Source: Trichormus sp. NMC-1
GTDB lineage: Bacteria > Cyanobacteriota > Cyanobacteriia > Cyanobacteriales > Nostocaceae
Assembly (NCBI RefSeq): GCF_001858025.1
Contig: NZ_LZQD01000007.1
Coordinates: 33,703-97,702, forward strand
Direction of reading: 5' to 3'
DNA length: 64,000 nt
This document shows positions 27,231 to 35,289 of the stretch, one piece after another. The position numbers were made by a program, and so were the translations under genes. Under the pieces are notes generated by a model. The model was not told the origin of the DNA. It saw nothing but the letters and a program-made list of their open reading frames with translations, and did no database searches. The number at the start of each line of letters is the position of its first letter. Positions within the stretch are counted from its first letter, which is position 1.

Positions 27231-28526
27231 TTTTTTATCATATTTTTTCTCCAAATACCAAGTCTGTAAAGCTAGGCGTTGAACTTCCAGCCAGGGAATA
27301 TTATGTTTTCGTGCTAAATCTGCACAATCTTCGTATTCGGGCTGCACATTAGTAATATTCTTTTCTTTCTTTTCTGCTGTTTTGTCTTTCCAAGCCACTT
27401 TAATACGCACCATGCCATAAGGTGTTTCCACTTGTTGAATTTCCCGTTGTAAAATATGGCGTTGTCCAGAAATTCGACGAATTCCTAAAGTAGTAGTTTC
27501 GCGGAATAAAACCTCTTCACAACTGGCCAATTGTGCTGGATGACAAATGACGGTTAACAAAATCCCTGGACGAGATTTTTTCATTCCTATTGGTTGAGTA
27601 AAGACATCCACCGCACCAGCTGCGAATAAAGCCTCAAACACATAACCAACAGCTTGGGGATTTAAGTCATCAATTTGGGTTTCTAGTACAGAAATTGTTT
27701 CTAAATTTGGACTAGTATCCGCAAAATCAGGAATATTTGTCTGTAAATTCGTAGTTTCACCGAGCCAGAGGCGTAGTATATTGGGGATGGGTAAGTCAAG
27801 GGAACCTGCTCCTAGTCCCACTTTTTGGAGGGTAATTGGCGGTGGTGAACCAAAACTTCTTGCTAACGTAGTAGCGATCGCAGCCCCGGTCGGTGTCACC
27901 AGTTCTCTGTCAATACCGTTGCTATAAACTGGACAACTCCGCATTTCCCAAAGTTTTAATACTGCGGGTACAGGTACTGCCATTTGACCATGTGCAGCCC
28001 GAACAGTTCCCCCACCAGTCGGAAATGGTGAGCAGTATAGAAGGGGTAATCCTTCCTGATTGCTGTCGATACCCAACCAATCTAACCCCAAGCAAGTACC
28101 GACAATATCCACAATCGCGTCTACAGCACCCACTTCATGGAAATGAACTTTTTCAGGTTCAATGCCGTGGACAGCCCCTTCTGCCAATGCTAACTGGCGG
28201 AATACAGCTAAACTCCAAGCTTCCGCCTGTGATGGCAACTTGGCTTTGAGAATCATCTTCTCTATTTCTGGTAAGTGGCGACCATGTTGATGATTGTGTT
28301 CGTGGTGATGGTGGTGATGGTGATGTAATAAATCTACATGGATTTTGGTTGCTTGCTGAGTTTGACGATGAACAAGTTCTGCCCGTAATTGGTATTCTTG
28401 CTCAATTCCCAAATTGTTGAGTTTTGCCACTAAATACTCTACGGGAACACCTAGACTTACTAAGGAACCCAGGCACATATCACCGGAAATACCCGTTGGA
28501 CATTGAAGATAAGCGATTTTATTCAT
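27210..28526 (-). CDS. larC: Nickel insertion protein LarC (nickel-pincer cofactor)
   Basis: Inserts nickel into pyridinium-3,5-bisthiocarboxylic acid mononucleotide to complete the nickel-pincer cofactor of LarA-type racemases. The 438-residue protein has the opening YLQCPTGISGDMCLGSLVSLGV, a histidine-rich loop near residue 71 (eight His in a row, then EHNHQHGRH) likely to bind metal, HFHEVGAVDAIVDIVGTC, and the C-terminal domain of LarC2. It is a single ORF; in Lactobacillus the two parts are joined by frameshifting. No larA, larB or larE is in the window. Divergent from the Sua5 gene across the heptamer array. Confidence 0.93.
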   Translation of the reverse strand: MNKIAYLQCPTGISGDMCLGSLVSLGVPVEYLVAKLNNLGIEQEYQLRAELVHRQTQQATKIHVDLLHHHHHHHHEHNHQHGRHLPEIEKMILKAKLPSQAEAWSLAVFRQLALAEGAVHGIEPEKVHFHEVGAVDAIVDIVGTCLGLDWLGIDSNQEGLPLLYCSPFPTGGGTVRAAHGQMAVPVPAVLKLWEMRSCPVYSNGIDRELVTPTGAAIATTLARSFGSPPPITLQKVGLGAGSLDLPIPNILRLWLGETTNLQTNIPDFADTSPNLETISVLETQIDDLNPQAVGYVFEALFAAGAVDVFTQPIGMKKSRPGILLTVICHPAQLASCEEVLFRETTTLGIRRISGQRHILQREIQQVETPYGMVRIKVAWKDKTAEKKEKNITNVQPEYEDCADLARKHNIPWLEVQRLALQTWYLEKKYDKKTADKRR

Positions 28527-28546
28527 AAATTAGTCATTGGTTATTA

Positions 28547-28676
28547 GTCATTGGTCATTGGTCATTGGTCATTGGTCATTGGTCATTGGTCATTGGTCAT
28601 TGGTCATTGGTCATTGGTCATTGGTCATTGGTCATTGGTCATTGGTCATTGGTCATTGGTCATTGGTCATTGGTCA
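28547..28676 (+). repeat. TGGTCAT heptamer array, first block
   Basis: About 18 perfect tandem copies of the seven-base unit GGTCATT. Because seven is not a multiple of three, all three forward frames are open and read VIGHWSL. It lies immediately upstream of larC (minus strand). Confidence 0.97.
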
Positions 28677-28736
28677 CTCCCCTTCTCCGCGTCACCGTGT
28701 CTCCCCTTCTCCGCGTCACCGCGTCTCTCCCTCCCC
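28677..28736. repeat. Pyrimidine-rich spacer inside the heptamer array
   Basis: About 60 bases of CTCCGCGTCACCGTGTCTCC-type repeats separate the two heptamer blocks; the same motif recurs after the array (about 28995-29035) and in other spacers. Confidence 0.8.
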
Positions 28737-28975
28737 GTCATTGGTCATTGGTCATTGGTCATTGGTCATTGGTCATTGGTCATTGGTCATTGGTCATTGG
28801 TCATTGGTCATTGGTCATTGGTCATTGGTCATTGGTCATTGGTCATTGGTCATTGGTCATTGGTCATTGGTCATTGGTCATTGGTCATTGGTCATTGGTC
28901 ATTGGTCATTGGTCATTGGTCATTGGTCATTGGTCATTGGTCATTGGTCATTGGTCATTGGTCATTGGTCATTGG
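28737..28975 (+). repeat. TGGTCAT heptamer array, second block
   Basis: About 34 perfect tandem copies of the same unit as the first block. Taken with it, some 52 copies sit between larC and the Sua5 gene. Confidence 0.97.
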
Positions 28976-29094
28976 AGAAAAACCAATACCCAATCCCCGT
29001 GTCTCCCCTTCTCCGCGTCACCGCGTCCCCTTCCTCCCATTGTTACTATTTTCCTGCCAATGCAAAAGCCCCAATCTCAACCTCAGCATCTTTT

Positions 29095-29754
29095 ATGGCA
29101 AAAATTTTCACAATTCATCCTGATAATCCTCAAAACCGCCGAATAGATGAAATAAAGTTGGCGCTCTCTAGTGGCGCTATCATGCTCTACCCGACTGATA
29201 CAGTCTATGCAATTGGTTGTGATTTGAATGCCAAGTCGGCGGTGGAAAGAGTGCGACAAATCAAGCAGTTAGCGAATGATAAACCACTGACCTTTTTATG
29301 TCCCTCGCTTTCTAATGTGGCGACTTATGCCTTCGTAAGTGATACAGCCTATCGGATTATGAAGCGTTTGATACCAGGAAGCTACACGTTTTTGCTACCT
29401 GCTACCAAGTTAGTACCGCGACTGGTACAAAATCCCAAGCGTAAAACGACGGGAATTCGAGTGCCAAATCATATTGTCTGTTTGGCATTGCTGGAAGCGT
29501 TAGAAAATCCGATTATTTCCACTTCGGCACATTTACCACCAAATGATGTAGAGGATGGAATATTTGGAGTTAATCCAGATTCTATTCTGTCGCGGGTAGA
29601 GCTATTTGACCGTTTGGATAACTTGGTAGATATTATTATAGACACGGGCGAAGAGCCGACTTCTGAAGTGTCTACCATTTTAGACTTGACGGATGAAGAA
29701 CCAGTAATTACACGGAGGGGGTTAGGTTGGGAAGCAGCAGCAGCTTGGGTATAA
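29095..29754 (+). CDS. Sua5/YciO/YrdC-family protein (threonylcarbamoyl-AMP synthase-like)
   Basis: YrdC-domain protein; Sua5/TsaC members make threonylcarbamoyl-AMP for the t6A modification of ANN-reading tRNAs. The 219-residue product has the YrdC motifs IMLYPTDTVYAIGCDL (near residue 28), VERVRQIKQLANDKPLTFL and, later, TGIRVPNH. It lacks the Sua5 C-terminal domain, so it is a TsaC/YciO-type single domain; the two types are hard to separate. I chose the ATG at 29095, where homology begins; the upstream frame is open through the heptamer array, which would add about 186 residues of VIGHWSL repeat, and I consider that non-coding. Confidence 0.92.
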   Translation: MAKIFTIHPDNPQNRRIDEIKLALSSGAIMLYPTDTVYAIGCDLNAKSAVERVRQIKQLANDKPLTFLCPSLSNVATYAFVSDTAYRIMKRLIPGSYTFLLPATKLVPRLVQNPKRKTTGIRVPNHIVCLALLEALENPIISTSAHLPPNDVEDGIFGVNPDSILSRVELFDRLDNLVDIIIDTGEEPTSEVSTILDLTDEEPVITRRGLGWEAAAAWV

Positions 29755-30121
29755 TAAGAGAGCTTTACAAGTGCAATCATCTGTTTCGGAAATTGTGATA
29801 AACATACTCCAGTTTTGAAATTTTCCCACTCACAGGCTCTGGGAGCGCGGAACACGGGATGGCGAAAAATCTGGGCATTCCCATGCTTTAGATTAGTTTT
29901 CCCACTCCACCAAGACCTATGTCTTAAATTTGATCTAGTTGCTGATAAAAAAAGCGACACAATTGACAGGCCCTTAACTTTTGAAATTTCCTACAGTCTT
30001 ATAGGTGAGCAATACCTGTGGTGGGTCTTGGTAAATATTAGCAAGATTCTCCAGTTAGAACTGGCCTTAAGTACTGTGTCTGCGTTTTAGTTAAGGTGCA
30101 ATACCAATTTCAGGAAAAGTC
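29755..30121. other. Spacer upstream of the HetZ-related gene
   Basis: No coding region. CAGGAAAAGTC just before 30122 contains the likely ribosome binding site. No NtcA- or HetR-type site was recognised by eye. Confidence 0.4.
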
Positions 30122-31342
30122 ATGAAAGCTAACCTCGTCAATCTGCCAAATTCTACACCTGCTTTTGACACCGATGTTTCGACCGAAGACTTATCAGATG
30201 GTAACACTGATAGTTTAGTACAACTGCTAGGTCAGGAATTGCAGACTCAAGTTAAAGCTTCTGTTGGGTGTGTGCAAGCTATAGCCGAGCGCATAGCCAA
30301 GGAAGTAGAACGCATTTGTGATAAAAGCTCTCGCATCCAAACTTCTGGCCAAATCAGGTCTTGGCAGATTACTTTAGCAAGACATCGAATACAAAAGTGC
30401 TTGCGTTACTACCAATTGGGTTCAAGACAAGGACGTGTGGAATTACATAGCAGTCTGGGTGCTATTGTTTATCGCCACGTTACAGTTGCCGGCTCAGAAT
30501 TAGGTTTTGAAGCTCGTTACAATCTAATTGAAGATTTTCTCCAAGCTTTTTATATCGAAGCGATTAAAGCTTTTCGTCGGGAAAATGAATTACCTGAAGA
30601 TTACACACCTCGTACTCAGCTACAACTAGCTGAGTATATGGCGTTTACAGAGCAGTATGCTAAACGCCGGATTAATTTACCTGGTGGTGCTAATCAACAA
30701 TTGATTGTATTACGCGCTCAAGGTTTTGCTCGCCGTCAGCCTCAAGAAACTACTGTCGATATTGAGATGGCTGTGGATTCGGCTAAGACTGAAGAAGCAG
30801 AATCTTATCAACGTAATTTGGCAGTGCAGCAGATTAGGTCGCAAATGGTTGCTAAACCTAATTTTGATCCATCTGAGGAGTCGGAACGCGATCGCGTGAT
30901 TACAGAATTGATGAAATATCTGGAATCTCAAGGTCAATCTGACTGCATGGATTACCTATCTCTTAAGCTGCAAGACCTCTCAGCACCGGAAATTGACCAA
31001 ATTCTTGGTCTTACTAGCCGTCAACGCGACTATTTGCAACAACGCTTTAAATACCATGTGGAAAAATTTGCCAAACAACACCATTGGCAATTAGTACATC
31101 AATGGTTAGGTGCTGGTTTGGAACATAAGTTGGGTTTATCTTCCCAGCAGTGGGAGATCTTTTGGAACCAACTCACAGAACAGCAACAGCAAATCTTTAA
31201 TCTGAAAACTGCTCTTGAGAATGATCAAGCGATCGCAAAAGCTGTCCAATGTACCCCCAAACAGTTACAAAAGCGCTGGACTCAAATGTTAGAACTCGCA
31301 TGGGCTATCCGCAATGGTCATGCTGAAGTTAAAACTTGCTGA
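30122..31342 (+). CDS. HetZ-family protein (HetZ-related transcription factor)
   Basis: Member of the HetZ family, which in Anabaena controls the early steps of heterocyst differentiation and binds DNA. The 406-residue protein carries the conserved segment LVQLLGQELQTQVKASV, then VERICDKSSRIQTSGQIRSWQITLARHRIQKCLRYYQLGS and a C-terminal helix-turn-helix-like end (AKAVQCTPKQLQKRW). I cannot tell whether it is HetZ itself or a HetZ-related paralogue: in Anabaena hetZ is followed by patU5 and patU3, and neither is present here, which favours a paralogue. The gene stands alone. Confidence 0.82.
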   Translation: MKANLVNLPNSTPAFDTDVSTEDLSDGNTDSLVQLLGQELQTQVKASVGCVQAIAERIAKEVERICDKSSRIQTSGQIRSWQITLARHRIQKCLRYYQLGSRQGRVELHSSLGAIVYRHVTVAGSELGFEARYNLIEDFLQAFYIEAIKAFRRENELPEDYTPRTQLQLAEYMAFTEQYAKRRINLPGGANQQLIVLRAQGFARRQPQETTVDIEMAVDSAKTEEAESYQRNLAVQQIRSQMVAKPNFDPSEESERDRVITELMKYLESQGQSDCMDYLSLKLQDLSAPEIDQILGLTSRQRDYLQQRFKYHVEKFAKQHHWQLVHQWLGAGLEHKLGLSSQQWEIFWNQLTEQQQQIFNLKTALENDQAIAKAVQCTPKQLQKRWTQMLELAWAIRNGHAEVKTC

Positions 31343-31708
31343 AGCCAAGCTGAAATCGCTCAATTTATCTGAAGCCCTGCTCCACTTTATACACCTGTTG
31401 TTACAAAACAAATATCTCCTCTATTTCTCCCCCAGTAACGGGAGAATTAGAGAAGAAGGCGGTGATCATAACCAGTTAATACCCCTGGTTTGACAATTTT
31501 CACATCTGACCACATCATTTCCTTTACAGTCTTTAGCAACATAGCCTTTATCTTTATATCAATACATTTGTTTTTGAGTACAAAATTACTATAATATTTC
31601 TAGTTTTTGATTGATTTATCTCATCAAAAATTCTTATACTCGACAATTTCCTGTCCCTTCTAAGGAATCCTAATATGAGGAACCCTTTTGAAGATAATCA
31701 GGATAAAT
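31343..31708. other. Spacer upstream of the restriction endonuclease gene
   Basis: AT-rich, no coding region; GGA at 31701-31703 precedes the ATG at 31709. No operator for a controller protein was recognised. Confidence 0.35.
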
Positions 31709-32191
31709 ATGACTCAGGGTGGAAAAGCAGTTACATCTGGTAATGTCTTAGAAAACGCTGTAGAAGGGACTTTGTTGGCACACAAATATGTCCAAGTGGG
31801 TTCTGATTTACCAGAAAAAAAACGCCTTGAATGTCTTTTAAACTCGAATAACATCATCAAAAGATATGCAAAGCAGGTTCATGTCGGAAAAGGAATTTAT
31901 GGTAGCGAAATAACTGTAGACTTTTACATTATTGGTTCTAAATCAATTTCTTCAGGACTGATTATTGAGTGTAAATGGCAGCAAACTAGCGGTTCCGTTG
32001 ACGAAAAACTCCCTTATCTAAATTTAAATATTCAAGATTGTTATCCAGCAGCAGCAATCGTATTAATTGACGGTGGAGGTATGAAACCACAAGCCATATC
32101 ATGGTTAACCAAACAAGTTGGGTATAATCAGAATTTGCTCGCAGTTCATAATTTAAGTTCCTTTATTGCCTGGTCTAACAATCATATTTAA
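31709..32191 (+). CDS. PD-(D/E)XK-type nuclease, probable type II restriction endonuclease
   Basis: A 160-residue protein with a recognisable PD-(D/E)XK core: Asp71 in ITVDFYIIG and the E-x-K pair Glu87/Lys89 in LIIECKWQ, 16 residues apart as usual. It pairs with an adenine methyltransferase gene that converges on it; the two stop codons share the TTAA at 32188-32191. This arrangement and the fold make it the probable partner endonuclease of a type II system. I chose the ATG at 31709; a TTG at 31688 would add seven residues. Recognition sequence unknown. Confidence 0.82.
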   Translation: MTQGGKAVTSGNVLENAVEGTLLAHKYVQVGSDLPEKKRLECLLNSNNIIKRYAKQVHVGKGIYGSEITVDFYIIGSKSISSGLIIECKWQQTSGSVDEKLPYLNLNIQDCYPAAAIVLIDGGGMKPQAISWLTKQVGYNQNLLAVHNLSSFIAWSNNHI

Positions 32192-33024
32192 TATGAAGTT
32201 ACTAATACTTCAGTAATTTTTCCACGCTTTTTAGCATTGGAATTAATTGACCTGCTTGCTGATATGGTATGAATATTGAAATTGCTATAAAGGTCACGAA
32301 TAAATTTACAATCTGAATTAGATAGCATAACTTTTACACCACGTTCAGCTAATTTTACAAATACATCTTTTAATTCAACTTGCTGACTTTCCGCAAAAGC
32401 ATTGCGACTGTAAGCTGTAAAATAGCTAGTTTCACTGACAGGATAATATGGTGGGTCAAAAAAAACAAAATCATCACTGCTAGTCGCATATTTTAAGACT
32501 TCGGTAAAATCGGCTTGTTGAATGTCTGCTTGAGAAAGTGCTTGTGATGCAATTCGCAAAACATCTTCTTGACAAATACCAGGATTTTTATATTTACCCA
32601 AAGGCACGTTAAATTTACCTTGAGAATTGACTCGATAAAGACCGTTAAAACAGGTTTTATTCAGATAAATAAACCGAGCCGCTTTTTCTAGATTCGTGCC
32701 TTCAGGATAGGAACGTACATCATAATAATAATCTCGATCATATTTAGTATGTCTGTCTTTATGTTTTTGTAGTAGTTCAATTAATTCTTCAACATGATCT
32801 CTAACACAGCGATAAGTAGTAATTAATTCGGCATTAATATCAGTTAAAATTGCTGTTTTAGGTTGCAGATGAAAAAAAACAGCCCCTCCACCTAAAAAGG
32901 GTTCATAGTAAGTATGGAAATTCTGGGGAAAATAATCTTCATATTGCGGAATTAACCGATTTTTACCCCCAGCCCACTTTAAAAAGGGACGTGGGCAAAT
33001 TTCTTTGGGGATTTGACTTACCAT
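32188..33024 (-). CDS. D12-class N6-adenine DNA methyltransferase (Dam-like)
   Basis: Adenine methyltransferase of the alpha/D12 class. It has the SAM motif FLKWAGGKNRLI (near residue 13), GGGAVFF and the catalytic DPPYYP in FVFFDPPYYPVS (near residue 190). The 278 residues are standard for Dam and DpnIIM. Paired tail to tail with the PD-(D/E)XK gene above, so I take it as the protective half of a restriction-modification system. GATC is a common target of this subclass, and GATC occurs within HIP1, but specificity here is only a guess. A tnpB remnant lies just beyond on the same strand. Confidence 0.93.
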   Translation of the reverse strand: MVSQIPKEICPRPFLKWAGGKNRLIPQYEDYFPQNFHTYYEPFLGGGAVFFHLQPKTAILTDINAELITTYRCVRDHVEELIELLQKHKDRHTKYDRDYYYDVRSYPEGTNLEKAARFIYLNKTCFNGLYRVNSQGKFNVPLGKYKNPGICQEDVLRIASQALSQADIQQADFTEVLKYATSSDDFVFFDPPYYPVSETSYFTAYSRNAFAESQQVELKDVFVKLAERGVKVMLSNSDCKFIRDLYSNFNIHTISASRSINSNAKKRGKITEVLVTSY

Positions 33025-33062
33025 TTATTTATGATTCAACTAAAACTCAGCTATTTGACACT

Positions 33063-33083
33063 CTCAGCACTAAAGTGACTGAG
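33063..33083 (-). mobile_element. Right-end hairpin of the tnpB remnant
   Basis: On the minus strand, CTCAG, a bulged T, CAC, loop TTTA, GTG, CTGAG, followed by AGTGTCAA. Same architecture as the orphan hairpin at 22338-22358. In TnpB systems this end is part of the guide-RNA scaffold. Confidence 0.7.
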
Positions 33084-33711
33084 ATTCTTTAATCAAAGAC
33101 ATGACTTGCTCAGACAGGATTTCTCCAACCTGAGTAGAGGACTTATCTCCTAAAGCGTTGCTTGCGTCTAGCGCAAAAGTTCCCGTATGCCCTACGGTAC
33201 TCAATCCTCGACTCAGGATATTTCTAGCTGCATTCTCATCTCTATCCATGACACAACCACACCTGCAAGTGTGAGTACGAGTGGATAAAGTCTTTTTAAC
33301 AATTTCACCACAACTAGAGCATTCCTGGCTAGTATATTGCGGGTTTACCGCAACTGTGACCTTCTGAAATACCTTACCAAAATATTCCAGCCAGACACGG
33401 AACTGATACCAAGATGCGTCATTTATTGACTTAGCTAAACAATGATTTCTCACCATATTTTTTACCCTTAAATCTTCATAAGCTATCAAGTCGTTAGACT
33501 GAACTACGCACCGTGCTAATTTCACAGCATGGTCTTTACGTTGCCTACTTATTTTCAGGTGGCGTTTTCCTAAAATATGTCTAGCTTTGCCTCGATTTTT
33601 TGATCCTTTAACTTTCCTAGAAACTCGTTTTTGAGAACGCTTTAAAACCTTCTTACCTTAATTCACAGCACTTTTCCCGCGATTCAACCCTTGATATGAA
33701 TATCCTACTGA
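33070..33711 (-). pseudogene. IS605-family tnpB, decayed 3-prime half
   Basis: The C-terminal half of a TnpB (RNA-guided nuclease/transposon protein). The frame from 33657 to 33070 gives about 195 residues containing GSKNRGKARHILGKRHLKISRQ, the RuvC II Glu in LIAYEDLRVK, the zinc ribbon CSSCGE ... CRCG, and RuvC III Asp in MDRDENAARN. An in-frame TAA at 33658-33660 interrupts it, and the readable sequence continues to about 33711 (SYQGLNRGKSAVN). The N-terminal half with RuvC I is missing, so it is inactive. Its stop codon lies within the right-end hairpin. Confidence 0.92.
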
Positions 33712-33736
33712 AGTTATTTTTAGTAACTAGATGATT

Positions 33737-33826
33737 AGACATCTCCGGTAAATACTGTAGAGACGTTCCATGGAACGTCTCTACAAGGGTTTTAGGTCAC
33801 GCATATTTAATTTTCACCAGATGTCT
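33737..33826. mobile_element. Small terminal-inverted-repeat element carrying a 28-bp palindrome
   Basis: AGACATCTCCGGTAAAT at 33737 and an imperfect inverse copy ending AGATGTCT at 33826 bound about 90 bp with no gene. Inside, 33757-33784 is a perfect 28-bp palindrome with 14-base arm GTAGAGACGTTCCA. Confidence 0.7.
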
Positions 33827-34067
33827 ATTGAATCGTGTCAAGAAGTTGATGAATTGCCAGGGACTCGTTCAGCGGCATTATAGGACTTTCCGTTAAACCT
33901 AAACGCAGGCAGCGCATAGTTTCTTCCGCTTCCCTAATGAGGCCAATCCTGGCGGGATTCGTGTATTGCGGAAATAACCCGGTTAAAGGTTTGGCCATCC
34001 TTCCCAACTTCCTTCCAATTCGCTCTGTTAATCCAATTTTCTGAGCTTGGTTGCTAATCACCTGCAT
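33825..34067 (-). CDS. Possible small protein of unknown function
   Basis: An ATG-started frame of 80 residues (QAQKIGLTERIGRKLGRMAK, then GLIREAEETMRCLRLGL). Composition is like a real soluble helical protein, but I recognise no family and see no clear ribosome binding site. Its stop overlaps the end of the TIR element by two bases. It is divergent from the hydrolase gene at 34102, separated by 34 bp. It could also be a gene fragment. Confidence 0.45.
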   Translation of the reverse strand: MQVISNQAQKIGLTERIGRKLGRMAKPLTGLFPQYTNPARIGLIREAEETMRCLRLGLTESPIMPLNESLAIHQLLDTIQ

Positions 34068-34101
34068 ACTGGTTGGATCTATAAATGGTGATGGGATATG
34101 A

Positions 34102-34860
34102 ATGCACCCATCTGTCTTATTACCAGTATTGTGCTTACACGGTATAGTTTCCCAAAGTTATAGCTGGAGAAACATTCTACCAGCTTTGGCAGCACAAGGT
34201 ACAAGAGCGATCGCACCAGATTGGATTGGTTACGGATTTTCTGCTAAACCTGAAAAACAGGATTTTGCTTATACTCCCGACGCATTTATTACAGCTTTAG
34301 AAGGATTTGTGAAAGCTGTAGAATTAGAACGTTTTTCCTTAGTTGTACAAGGATTTTTAGGTTCTGTGGGCTTACAATATGCCTTGCGTCATCCCGAAAA
34401 AATTGCCAACATAGCTATTTTAAATACACCCATTTCCACTGCTGCTAAATTACCTTGGAAAATCAAACAAATGGGTTTACCTTTAGCAGGAGAAATGATG
34501 ACTCAAGACCCTTTATTAGTTGATAGAACTTTAGAAGGTGGTAGTCGTTATCGTATTGAAGATAAAGATTTAGATGTTTATCGTAAACCCTATTTGAAAA
34601 CTTCTTCATCTGGTCGTGGTTTGCTGTCCACAATTCGTAATTTGCAGCTTGAACAAGCGATGATTGAAATAGAATCTGGGTTTAAAGAATGGCAACAACC
34701 CATTTTAGTACAATGGGGAATGATTGACCCTTGGTTGTCGGTGGATATTGCCGAAACCTTTGTGAAATCTGTCCCAAATGGTGAAATAATCAAACTTAAT
34801 AATGTTGGACATTATCCTCAAGATAAAGCCAATATAACTAACGAATCATATTTTATATGA
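34102..34860 (+). CDS. Alpha/beta hydrolase, apparently lacking its first strands
   Basis: A 252-residue alpha/beta-hydrolase-fold protein. The start falls directly before the oxyanion segment LCLHGIVSQSYSW, so the usual first 25-30 residues are missing, and the C-terminus ends soon after VGHYPQ, where members normally go on for about 15 residues. The position of the nucleophile elbow is GFLG (VVQGFLGSVGL), with Gly in place of Ser, as in some non-catalytic or divergent members. The catalytic His would be in NVGHYPQ. Neighbours are a TIR element and a tnpB remnant, so truncation by mobile DNA is plausible. I would call it possibly broken. Confidence 0.75.
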   Translation: MHPSVLLPVLCLHGIVSQSYSWRNILPALAAQGTRAIAPDWIGYGFSAKPEKQDFAYTPDAFITALEGFVKAVELERFSLVVQGFLGSVGLQYALRHPEKIANIAILNTPISTAAKLPWKIKQMGLPLAGEMMTQDPLLVDRTLEGGSRYRIEDKDLDVYRKPYLKTSSSGRGLLSTIRNLQLEQAMIEIESGFKEWQQPILVQWGMIDPWLSVDIAETFVKSVPNGEIIKLNNVGHYPQDKANITNESYFI

Positions 34861-34952
34861 ATTGAGCGATTTTCAGCACCATAGATTATAATTAGCTTAA
34901 ATAAGCACCTGAAAACAAACTTACATTTTATAACAAGGCAGTCTATATTCAA

Positions 34953-35159
34953 ATGTTTGACGGATTTTGGGATAACGTCTTTCGCTACCCTCGGTACTTG
35001 ATCAGTATCGTCTTAGGTCTTTTTCTGAATGCCTTTGAGCCATTAAAGCCGCTTTTTAAACGCCCAATCACCTTAATTGCTATTTTGGGCTTTTTTATGG
35101 GGAGTCTGTTTTTCTTAACGCTTACTCTCCGGGCGATGCTGGGTTTGAGTACAATCTAG
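34953..35159 (+). CDS. ycf33: Ycf33/DUF751 family protein
   Basis: A 68-residue protein with one or two hydrophobic helices, opening GFWDNVFRYPRYLISIVLGL and ending FFLTLTLRAMLGL. It fits the Ycf33 (DUF751) family of cyanobacteria and algal plastids, a thylakoid-linked protein of poorly known role. It lies 130 bp upstream of rbfA on the same strand, the arrangement that I know from related genomes. Confidence 0.88.
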   Translation: MFDGFWDNVFRYPRYLISIVLGLFLNAFEPLKPLFKRPITLIAILGFFMGSLFFLTLTLRAMLGLSTI

Positions 35160-35289
35160 ACAAGGGATACACCACCGGGGTTGATCCCTTTGGACTGTGT
35201 GTTGTGGGCTTTAGCTGCTTCAAGCAGTGTCCGCTCTAAAAAAAGCATCTATTCATGTTGTACAACCTCTGTGAGAAGGCGGAATTTAT

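Noticed and set aside
28547..28975. CRISPR array
   Set aside because: Units are seven bases without spacers.
28537..29094. Very long N-terminal extension of the Sua5 protein and two further long frames
   Set aside because: All three forward frames are open only because the heptamer contains no stop in any phase; homology starts at 29095.
29815..30090. Frame of 91 residues upstream of the HetZ-related gene
   Set aside because: No recognisable family and unusual composition; likely leader or promoter DNA.
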